A stretch of DNA of 64,000 bases from Epithemia pelagica. Taxonomy: Eukaryota > Bacillariophyta > Bacillariophyceae > Surirellales > Surirellaceae. The stretch is taken from NCBI GenBank assembly GCA_946965045.2, contig OX337230.1:62001-126000 (forward strand). The letters are read 5' to 3'. Under the pieces are notes generated by a model, which saw nothing but the letters and a program-made list of their open reading frames with translations, was not told the DNA's origin and searched no databases. Below, piece after piece: positions 33,500 through 44,458 of the stretch. A program made the translations under genes and the position numbers. The first letter of the stretch is position 1. The number at the start of each line of letters is the position of its first letter.

Positions 33500-33766
33500 C
33501 GAGAGTGGGCGTCCCCTCGACTCCCTATTTATCTTTCCTTCAAGGAATATGGCCAATGGTGTTACGGCTACAGTGTCCCTATTCAACTCAGCGAGAGTGA
33601 GTTAACGAGAGTGGGTGTCCTCTCGAGTCCCTATTTTTCTTTCCTTCAAAGGAATATGGCGAATGGTGTTATGGCTACTGTCCATATTCACCTCGAGTTG
33701 ACGAGAGTGGGTGTCCTCTCGAGTCCCTATTTTCGATTGCTTCAAAGGAATATGTCCCAAAACCAA
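33500..33766. repeat. 106-bp tandem repeat, two and a half copies
   Basis: Units start with CGAGAGTGGG at 33500, 33606 and 33712, exactly 106 bp apart. Each continues with a TCGAGTCCCTATTT-like stretch and a CAAAGGAATATGG-like stretch. The third copy stops after about 55 bp. Confidence 0.9.
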
Positions 33767-34426
33767 AAAATCGGTGATAATAGTACCATCCAAACTCATC
33801 AAAGGACAGAATCGGGCGATGTTTGCCGGTACCGATATGTCCCGAAAAGGCTTCTGAGGATGCACGCAGCGGTGGCCCAGTATATCATAGAACGTTGACC
33901 ATGCAGTTGGGGGGCCACCATTTACGATGATACTGCGACAAGAACTTGCATAGTGGCTCTTTGTATGGCTTTGGCGCATTATCCACGTAGGTGATGAAAC
34001 CAAAAATTCCGAAATCGTACAAGGCACGGATGGTGGATAACAAGATCAACCTGATCATGTAAGGCTAGATGAGGAATGACACATAAGACGAAGGACGACT
34101 GGGTCAACAGGTCGAGATCAGGGGGAACCTTCCATACCTTGCATCCTTTCAAGACTCTTGTCGTAAAACGGCGTGTGTATAGTCCCTCAAACCACCCTTC
34201 GAGTGGCATGTTTTGACCTCGTCGACACATGGGCGGCCCTCACGTGTGTCGAAAAACCAAGTCTACAAAGCCGACAAGGAAGAACCTGCACAAGATGCTT
34301 CTTCGTTTTGACTTTCTCCAAAGGAATCTGTACAACAACAACTGCTACCTTTTGCCATGGGGATTACAAACCGACAAGGGATACTATTAGAGAGAAGCGT
34401 ATGTCAAATCGGTGTGTTCCCTATAA

Positions 34427-37400
34427 TTATTTCAACTTACGACGGGGATCCCTCATCACAAAGGTCAACCACGCTCTCACTACTGATGCTGGTACTGGGT
34501 TTGGGAATGTAAATGGTTCCACCATACAGTTGCTGATATTTGGCCAGGTACTCTTGGACGATTTCTTGTCCCTCACGGACCCATTGGTCTCGATTGTGCA
34601 TGGCATATAGTTCAAATATTCGTGACTGCTCACGCCAAAGACACCGCAATTTTCCAACTTTTTGGCCAAGGGAATGATATAAAAGTCAAAAAAGCCAATT
34701 TCGCCCTGATACCAACCAAGGGATGGATCCGTGCCTGTGGCACTTCGTCCCGTACAATACCCATGGTACATTTCCAAAAAGAATCGTTCGTTCCATGTTC
34801 GATAGACTTGCCAATGTTGCATGGTATGAGCCACATCGGAGGCTTGAATGAAGTGTTCAATCACAATGGTCGCCTTGCGGTTGGTACTCAAGAGCATTTG
34901 CTTTTCCTGTTCGGGGTTGGGTTGTGGAGCCGGGGGTGACTCTTGTTGTTGCTGCTGCTGACGAAGCAAGAGGGGCGACGGCGATGCTGGAGTTGCGGTA
35001 CTGTTGCTACCGCCCGTACCCGAGGATTCGGCGGCAAAGGCGACTTCCCATCGCGCTTTGCGCAAGGCATTCAAATGCTTATCCACAATGTCCGTGGCCA
35101 AGACTGTATTGACGACCAATTGTCGAAAGCGTTGAAATTCTTGCGGCGTCCGGTAAATACACGACCGCAATTCGGTATAGGCCGGCGACAAGAGCAGTTT
35201 CCACACCAAATCGATCGAATGTTGTTCGGCAATGGATTGCCGATACCGTTGGGCTTCGACCGTTTGTTCATGTACCAAGACGGCATTGGGCACTCCAGGA
35301 TGATTGGCATCGTGCATGAGTGCGGAAAAGACAACGGCAAATTGGGTCAAGGGATCACTCGTGATCCCATAGGAATGGCCCAGACCGTCCACCAATTCGA
35401 CACCCGAAGTTGAAAAGTCACCGCCAGCACTTTCAGAGGAGGAGGAGTTGGTTCGGTGTTGTGATGGATGAGAACTGCCCAAACCACTCAAGGCCAAACG
35501 GGAACTTCGATCGGCTTGGACAATCCGCGTCAAGAGTTTGCGCACGGATGCAGTCACATGGCTGGCGTGCTGTAACAAGGAAAACACAAGACAAAATGTG
35601 AGAAACAAGGACGGTGTTTCACCAATGCGCCAAGCAAATCCAAAGGTCGCGACAACCAAGAAAGAGAGAGATGCCATACCTCAAAATTGTGAAAAGGATT
35701 CGAATTGGAATACAAATGCGCAATGCTCGTGACCAAATCACGCAACTGATTCTTGACGGCAGGGCTGAGTTGGGGGAGCGCCGTGTTGCGAGGACGGGGC
35801 TGGGCATCTTGTTGTTGTTGTTCCCAGATCGTGGGTTGTGGTAATTCAATAATGGGCTGGAATTCATCCAAGGCTGTCGTCGACCGTTGACATGATTGTG
35901 CCTCGAGCTTGGACAACAAGTCTGCCATGGCCGTAGGCATCGATTCGATGCCTGGCACGTTTCCTCCGTGCTGGTCGGCGGACTCGCCGCCCTTGGTGGT
36001 AGGATTGTTCTTTTTCTTGTTGGACCAAGTGTGAAAGATGCTGATACGTCGCTGCGATTCGTCGTCCTTGGTGCTGGTGGCGTTGTCTTTGTGATTTTGG
36101 TTGGGGTTCCGGGCAGCCAAGATTTGTTGCAGCAAGGAGGCCAACACCTCCGTGTTCCATTCAATCAATCGTTGCTCTTTGCTGAGACTCTGTTCGAGAT
36201 TGACACTGTTGCTGATGTTCTGGCGAGACGAATTGTCATCATCTTCTTCGTCGTCATCCTGAAACTCTTCCACCATGTCCAATGTGGCCGTGTCCAAAAG
36301 ACTTTCTCCAGGATGTTGTTCCATGCGATCTTGCTTCTTGTTATTGTTGTTGGTGATCTTGGTACTGACCAGCCAATAGGTTTGCATTTGGCCCTTGCCC
36401 TTGACTTCGACAGCATCTTGACGTTGTTCAATCCAGGAATCCAATCCATAACGAGTCAGTTCGTGGGCTGTCGTACTAGACATTTGGACGCTGTTGGGTG
36501 CACTCGTACTGAATCAATGAAACAACATTTGACAAGGACACATCAAGGAAACGAGAAAAATACCTGTTAGATGGATGTTTCGACATGCTGTGATATAATT
36601 CGAGCGAGAGGTAACTGTTCCGTACCTTTCCATTCGAGCTGCGGTATTCCAGGGCCAGTGCATAACCCCGCGTGGCAGCTGGATTCTTGCTAGTGTTTAG
36701 CGTTCGAATAAACTTCTCAAGAACTCTAGTTCGTAACCTCTCCGTTGGCCCCTTTTCGCTCACGGGAAAGTAGGCCTGAAAAAGTTGCTCGAGCGCTGCA
36801 CATAACAACCAAACAAGGAAATGGTTGTAAGTCATGTTTGCCGGGGTTCAGTGAGGATTTGAATTTTCAATTGATAATAAGCACGTACCGGTATCTCCAA
36901 ACAGTTGGAATCGAGATCGCTCTCCACGAAGGACTCCTGCCGTAACTTGACCAGAATGGAGACCGACGCGAAGTTGAAGGTCGGCAGTGTCAGGGCCCAA
37001 TACCAGCTCCAATTGCTGAGTCAATTTGCGGAGTGTTCGAATGCAATCCTTGGCAAATCGGGCCGCAGCAATGGCATGATCATCACGGGTGTCGGGTAGA
37101 CCCGCGACGGCAACATAGCAATCCCCCACCACTTCTACCTTGAAGACACCATGACGATAGGCCAACTTGTCAAAGGCCAAGTAGATGTGTTCCAATAGCT
37201 GGAAGCAATGAGACGGCTCACGAGTCGACGACCAAGCCGTAAAGCCAACAATGTCCTGGCGCAAAAGCCGTCCAAAGAGAAATTTAGAAACATACGTCGA
37301 TTCCAATGATGAGAACGAGATTCCATACGTACTGCAAAGATGACTGTGGTCTTGAGGAACAAGTCAGCCAACGCAGGTGCATCACTGGAGGAAGGAGATG

Positions 37401-38988
37401 GATTCTCGGGATCCAACAAGTCCACAAAGTCTTCTTCTCGGTCCCTGGAGGTGTGGGCATAGAGACGATCCCGAATCTTGGTGGGGAACATGTTGGCGAC
37501 AATTCGATGTTGTCGTGTCACACGGGTCATGACCGCAATTTGTCGACGACGGACTGAAAAATCATAGATTGCAAAGACCAATACCGTAAACCCGAAAATA
37601 GCCAAAACGGCCAACGTGTAAATCAAAGCTTCGTTGGTTCGATACGAATCCTCGAATCGTTTGGATGGATAGAGAAACAAGGACAACTGTGGCATGCAAT
37701 CAATCCCTCCCGTGAGTTCTTCAACATTATCAGGATAGTCAAACTGGACAAAGGGGGCAGAAACCACCATGTCGTCGTACTTTGGATCATGCAAATCCCC
37801 GGATCCCATTGAGACGGCGTTCAAACCGTTGATCTCATATGTGACTGCGACACCATCATAGCCTACCCCGTCGCATGGACTTTTGAGGACTGCAATGATT
37901 CCGTTGGCATTATCAGGCAAGAGGTTTTCAAAGTAAGTCACCCAATCAATGGCAACATGAAGGTATCCAACCGGATCTGGGCGATCTTCAATCTTGGTCT
38001 TTTCGTGGTCGTCCAAATCGGGAACTTCCGTGAAGATTGGATGCATGATTTGACTTTCCAACTTGTCCAAGCGGGGGTCATCTGGATGAATGTTTACAAG
38101 AAACTCCATGGCTGGCGATTTGGTTGCAGAGGCCAACACATATGTGTTGTTGATCCTGGGTCCATTCCTTGCATTGTAGTTGGTCCATGCTGTTCCTGCA
38201 AGAATATAAGTTGGGTATGTTTGATAGATGGGAAGCCAAGGTCCGGGACGGTGTTCGAGCGGAAAAGTGTCATCCGTAAAATTCCAAAACCACAAACCGT
38301 CCTTGTTTCTCAATGTTGCCTCCATCTCGGCTGGGGTAACGTTGAGCTTCTCGGTGAGGAGTCCGTCCTCGTAAATCCCAATCCGCTCTTGCTCCACGTA
38401 CGCGTTCCATTGATCCCATTCTTCTTCCTCAACCTCTGGCAAGAAAATAACCCAATTTGCTTTGCTCAATCGCGCCACACGTTGGGCTCGAGCCGAAAAG
38501 TCTTCCACAGTCACATATGGCCATGAACTGTTGGTCGATGCTGCATAGGAGCTGATCGAGGCACCAAAGGCTTCAATGGCGTTGAGAGTGTTTTGCACAT
38601 TGGAACGAGAAACACTCAACACTTCGCTGGCAAAGTTGTCAAACTGATAGAACAAGATCAGACAAGACGATTGTTTTGTAAGACGACCACGATGAACAGG
38701 AGAAAGTGAGATATCACCACGTACCTGGGATTCAAAGGTTTCATCTTCATTGTTGGAAATGAGACGATGCATTGTAAAGGAAAAGATGACAACGACGACA
38801 GCCAAGACGATAAAGACGACGACACGAGACCAAAAGACGGCCGACTGCTCTTTCCGAGCGACCTGAATCTCGGAGCTGCTGGCATCACTGGTTTGGCCTC
38901 CCACATCATGGTTATCATCGTAGGAAGACGACTTGGACTTGGCGGTAACACTTTCACCGCCGCGAAGGCTTCGTGCTGTGCTCATCAT
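34427..38988 (-). CDS. Receptor-type nucleotide cyclase fused to cyclic-nucleotide phosphodiesterase, copy 1
   Basis: Six exons: 38988-38725, 38643-37333, 37255-36889, 36689-36626, 36508-35680, 35569-34427; 1325 residues. Order: cytoplasmic N-terminus, TM1 (54-73), outer domain of about 350 residues, TM2 (about 426-449), class III cyclase, PDE. The metal-binding Asps lie in FADIVGF (split by an intron after FA) and VGDCYVA; KVE fits a guanylyl cyclase Glu. PDE metal motifs HNFEHASH and MHDANHPG are present. Canonical splicing puts 14 residues between FGDT and NTAAR where copy 2 has one Met. Near 34605-34608 an extra AT shifts the frame, changing the last 60 or so residues; homology continues in another frame to 34437. 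The start is chosen at MMSTARS because it leaves a compact N-terminus. Confidence 0.85.
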
Positions 38989-41085
38989 GGCGTGACGACA
39001 GAAGAGAACGAGTTTTGTTTCACTCGACCGAGAATTTTGTGACCATTCCGACCATCGCCGGATGTGCATTCTGGATTGCCAACTGGGCGTCGTCACCCTT
39101 TCATGATTTGGTTGGGACAGATTAAAAGATTTCCCCTCGCATATCATTATTATTGAAGGCTTGATCGGAGAACGACCACATTCAGGAGTATTTGCAGTAC
39201 TGATTCAAAACGTGAAAAGACAGAATCTGTTCGCAGAATGGCGGACTGTCACCAGCTTTTGGCGTGCGTTCGTTGCAGGAGGAACAACAAAATGTGAATG
39301 ACAACTTGTCGATGTGATAATCATAGGGCCCTACCATTAAGACGCTTTTGCACACCCTCCTAAATCTGGTGTTGTCCCTTTGAACTTTGAAGATCTAGGT
39401 AGACGATGCCGCATCTCGTCGCATTGTACACGAAAACTATTAAAGTGTTCTTGTAGCAACTTGTAGGGGAAATGATATTGGATAGGAGTAACAGATAACA
39501 GCCTATACTGCCTCTACTCGGACTTCTAGCTTCTAGCTAGTAGAGCTAGCGAGACGCGTAGATCTTCTTTTTTGCGTCGACTTCGCAGTAAATTCATTCG
39601 GCTTCAGTCACATTTCGAAGGTAACTGTGACTCGTAAACTCCCAACCAATAAGTATCATGGAGAGTAGACTTGTCGACGAATACGACTAGAGGGAATATA
39701 CATTCCGAATTCCGATGGGTGTTGAGATATGAGGTCAGAGCTCAGAGACACTTGGAAAACAGAGATATAGATAGAGAGCCACACTTTCTTGTACTGCGTT
39801 TGAACGCCGACAAGGAACAATCTTATACTAGGTAGATGAGTTCTGGAACGAGACGCCCCTTTGTCTAGGGAATTTTGGGAAGAAGCAGGAATGCCAAACA
39901 CAGTTCGACAGACTTGCGCAAGGGGCATCATGAGTGTCGAATTTCCAGAGTCCAGAGTCATGTCGTTCAGTACCTATAGAAAACCAAACTCTAGCAGGAC
40001 TAAAACGCCAACTCTTCTTCCATGCGTGATGGATCATCTTGTGTCAATACGAATATCATGATGACATGAGCGAGGTATCTTCTACTACGACACATTATGA
40101 CAGAGTGCGTTGACAGGTCTCTACAACATACACACAACATATCCAACCATTGTCATCCACAAGAAACCCCGACTACTGCGGGCCATGAAGAATCTCCGCC
40201 CATATAAAGCTGCTGTGATTGGGGGAAAATCACCGGAACAAATGCCGCCGTGGTAATGGACCACAACGTTTCTTCTGGAGCTCGAAACAGATGATGATAA
40301 TGTGTGCAATACGAGTACAAAAGCCGAGAGGCTATTCGAATGGTATGTGTACAACGTTTGCGTCACGGACAACGGATCCCCGACCCCAGACTCCTCCTCT
40401 GTTTCTGGAACGTTCCTCCCTAGTGCACCTCTAGTAGTGGTATGGGACTCGTCCCTCGGAATGCGGCGTCCTATCGAATAAGACGAGTACTACTACTATT
40501 GTGATTCCTTTGTGTTGCGGCATGGCCATGGCGGTGACGGACCCAGCAGCAGCAGCAGCAGCAAGTTGTTGAGAGTATCGACCTAAGTACACCTAGTTGG
40601 AAGAGGTCGATTTGGTTGTTCGGTTGGAAAAGTATATTATTGTATTTTATTTGTTTGGAACTGTTCCATTGTTCTTCGTGTAGGACTATAATATAGCCGA
40701 GACTAGACTAGCGAGAGAGTTTCGTTCTCCTCTGTAGTCCATGCTAGCTAGAAATGCTACCCACTGCCGAGCGAGCTACGCGCCGGGCCTCGAGAGGCAT
40801 GAACTTTATCCGCGACCACTGATCGCAAAAAGACACGTCAAAGACACCAACAAAAAGATCGACCCGGCAACGCAACAGTGAAGAATATAATAGACAGAGA
40901 GAGACCCTGTGTGGAGAGACGACGATGCCTTGCCCATGATTTGATCTATAGAATACTACTGGTACTACTGTGATTCCTCCATCGTTTCAAAGCGTCTCGA
41001 ACGAGAGCCGCAACTCTGTATTCCATTCGGAATCGACGGAATTCCAAAAAGAAAAACACTCGCTACAATCCAGCAGCACCTCGCA
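38989..41085. other. Intergenic region between divergent receptor copy 1 and LtrA-like gene
   Basis: About 2.1 kb with no supported gene. It should hold the promoters of both genes. AGC and CTAG words recur (GCAGCAGCAGCAGCAGCAAG near 40546; TAGCTAGTAGAGCTAGCGAG near 39532). Confidence 0.45.
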
Positions 41086-44021
41086 ATGAAACCTGCCGAA
41101 CCCATCCTGTCGTCGTCCTCCTCCTCGACACAACCGTGTGGTGTCTTGTCCTCTACCGCGGACGTTGTCGCAGCAACAACAACCACTACTACTACTACTA
41201 CTTCCTCTTCTCCCCATCGCTTGCGAGCGTCTGTGGCAGCCTTTTACGAATATGAAGTCTCGGGGTCGTTACACCAGCTGGGCGATTCCCCACACTCACC
41301 ATCATCTCCACGACAGCAAACCGAATCGGACAAATTACCACCCGCCCCCGTTCAATCCTCCAAGGTTCAGTTTGCTTTGCCCTTGACAGGCGAGCAGGAA
41401 GTAGCAGAAACAACGCAGGACGACGACAAGGACGACCAGAAGAATGCCCAAAAGTCCTCAGCAGCAGCACCAGCACCCCAATCCTCCTCCGGACGACCAC
41501 GTCCCACCATGGCCCGCAACCTGTCCATTTTTTCCTCTCTGCAACAACAACCAATGTCACGCACCGAACGACGGCGTCATGTCGTGACGGCACACGATAC
41601 ACCCTATGCCATGGGCTACCCCACCGATGGACGATTGGTACGTCCATCTGCAATCCATCGTCGAGAGTGTTTCCGAATCCACACACTCACACATTCTTGA
41701 TTCTTGTTGGCGCTCTCTTTGTTCCTTTTGTTTCTTGTCGTGGCTCGATTCTTTTCTCGTGTTTGGTTGTTCGCCGAACAAAGGTTTGGTATTGTCCTCC
41801 CTGTCAACGTCAAAAATGGGGCGATCGTCAAATGTTACCACGCGTCAATTGGGGCGATTTGTTTTTGGATTTGCACTATATCGCCGCCACGTACAATGTC
41901 TCGCTCATTTTGGTCGAACATCCACAGGGACTGGAGGGTTGGTTGTATGCCGCCGGCACCTTTTGGCCCGTCATGCAATTGTGGGTCCAATCCACCTTGT
42001 ATTCAGCCCGTTTTGCCGTATCGACGGGCGGTTCCCATCGCGACGATGTCTATCACAAGACGATTCAAATTGCCACTTTGGTCATTTTGGCCACGACCGT
42101 TTTGCACATTCGACCCGTGACCATTTTGCAACAGGCGGCCAACCATATCAGCATGTTTTGTTTCGCCCTCTGTCTGTGTCTGGCCAAACTATTGGAAGTC
42201 ACGTGGCATGTCGAAGTCCATTGGTACGGCGTCGGACAACGGCAGGCCCTGCAAGCCGTGGCACGACGCGAAGCCTTGCTAGCGCTGGGGGTCGCCACAT
42301 GGTATGGTCTCGCCGCACTCGTGGCCGCCTTGGAATTTTTTCCACGACACTCCTCACAAGCACAACACGACGACGACAACCACTCGAACGAATCCTATGA
42401 CAAGCCAGACGACCCAAACTACCAGTCTCTTCGGTGGCTGGCAGCTACTTCTAGCACCACGGATGATGATGAAACCACGACAAGAAGTAGTAGTAGTGGT
42501 ACCAATGTTCCCATTCTCTTGTGTTTGGGCGGCTTTGTCTTTCAAATGATAAGCATTCTCATTTTTGTCACGTGTTGCCTGCCCACGTCCAACAATCGGC
42601 AACCACCACCACAATCACCCGAGGAGGAGGAACAAGAGAATACGACAACCGACAAGACAAAACACACTTCCGCCAACTCTCCCACAACGACGACGACAAC
42701 GACGAGACTGCCACCCCGAATTGTTCTAGGTGGTCTCATTGCACCACCAACCGAGCGTACGCCACCGGACGACCACCTCCAGGAACACGCCGTCACGACC
42801 ACAACAACAACGCAACGCATGGTACAACCGCACGAACATGTGACCGTCCCCATGAATGTCGATTTTATTTTGCATCGGTTTGGAGAATGGACCATGCTCA
42901 TGTTGGGCGAGTCCATTTTTAGTATCTTGATTGTCAATATCCAAGACGAACGCACGGATTATTTTGGAACCTTTTACAACAGTCTCTTGACCGTCATTTT
43001 GCTCCAATATTTGCATTTCACCTCCCAACCCCATCAAGCCAAACATCATGCCCTCCGACGAAACAAGCATGCCGGGATTGCGTGGAATATTACCATGCAC
43101 ATTTATTCCCTCGCCCTCGTGGCCTTGGGAGCGGCCTATACCTTGTTTTTGTTGCATTTTGATTCCACAAACACCGATACGAAAGACCAGGACGAGACGG
43201 ACCATCGCATGGACCGCCACATGGCCGAACAAGAGACGGCGACAACTGACATGGAACCTGCGTCACACATGTTTTGTGCTTCCATGTCCATTCTCTTTGC
43301 GTGTCTAGATCTCATGACCTTGTTTCATATTGGCTTGCATCGAGCTCTGTCTCATGTCTCGTGGTGGTGGACAAAATCCCACACCAACAATAACCACCAT
43401 CCGGACGACGACCAGCATTCCCCCACCACCAACACGGCGGCGAAACGGCGAAACGCGTTGCTGTTGGGAGGAGTCCTGGTGTTGCGGGGAGCCTTGCTCC
43501 TTGGCATGGCGACGCTGAGTCAATGGGAAACCGAACCGGATCCCTTGGCCTTGTATGGGTTGATCAGTGTCTTGCTCCAACTCACCTTGCGCAAGGCAAC
43601 CACACTCTTGACGACAAACAGCAGCAACAAGAAAACGAAAAAGAAATCATCCAAGCAGCAGCACCACCATCACCACCATCACCACAAATCACATGCACAC
43701 CACCACAAGAGGCATTCCTCTCACCGACAAACATCAGACTCCATCACGGAACCAAGGAATGGAAACGACCCTCAACCCAACGATGAGAATGACGAGAAGG
43801 ATCCGTCTCATCATGGAGGTACATCCACGTGGCCCAATGTTACCACTGCCATGGTATCCATGTCCTCCGCCGCATCGTCTTCATCATCATCATCGTCCTC
43901 ATCTTCTTCTTCGTCGTCTTGGGAGGAAACGGAGGATCCTCAATCAACGACAGACAAGCTTCGGGATGACGACATCCATGACACGTATGGTCCTGAGCAT
44001 CTAGAAGAGCCTTTGGAGTAA
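41086..44021 (+). CDS. LtrA-like multi-pass membrane protein
   Basis: Two exons (41086-41637, 41784-44021; GTACGT donor, 146-nt intron) give 929 residues. The conserved part starts with VNWGDLFLDLHYIAA, near residue 205, and includes YSARFAVSTGG and RFGEWTMLMLGES, which are marks of the low-temperature-requirement A family. Several hydrophobic segments are spread through 210-700, broken by a long acidic/Thr loop. The family's biochemical role is not established; transport has been suggested. The C-terminal tail is His/Lys- then Ser-rich. Downstream of the TAA at 44019-44021 the same frame stays open for 67 codons to TGA at 44223-44225 and encodes an acidic tail (EDEEDDDNDDHDDEESFD), so the stop may be new, read through, or part of a GTAAGA splice donor. 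It lies between the two receptor genes, on the opposite strand. Confidence 0.75.
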
Positions 44022-44225
44022 GAAGACGAAGAAGATGATGACAACGACGACCATGACGATGAGGAATCCTTTGACAAAGAAGAGCAACATGCTTCTGAGC
44101 AAGAGTTGAATGCTCAACTCTTGTCCATGATGATGACGACTCCTTCCACCACCAATGACACGGAGGACAATCCTAGCTTACCGGAGTCTCATGGTCCACA
44201 AGAACTGCCTCCATCAGACGAGTGA
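44022..44225 (+). other. Open, acidic in-frame extension after the LtrA-like stop
   Basis: Sixty-seven sense codons follow the TAA without a gap in frame and have coding-like composition: an Asp/Glu run, then SEQELNAQLLSMMM. It may encode the original C-terminus of the upstream protein. Confidence 0.5.
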
Positions 44226-44458
44226 CGCCATCTACTGTCTCCGAAACAGACCAATCCGTACCGAAACGAGGTATCCGAGTAAAGACGACTTGTGCTATAG
44301 ATAAACAAAGGTACTATTAGTCTACACTGGTTTGTTTTACCGTCTCTCTCTATCAAGTAACAAAATTGATCACTCATTTCAAAGCCAAAGAACCATTTCG
44401 TGTACCAATGACTCACAAGAATTATCATAGCAAGTTCGAGGTAAACCGCATCATCGTG

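Larger units (their letters stand above)
30951..34426. other. Gene-poor stretch with satellite repeats
   Basis: About 3.5 kb without a gene I can defend. It holds the TAC microsatellite (31419-31479) and the 106-bp minisatellite (33500-33766). A 182-codon plus-strand frame at 32201-32749 lacks recognisable domains and coding signal. Confidence 0.4.
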
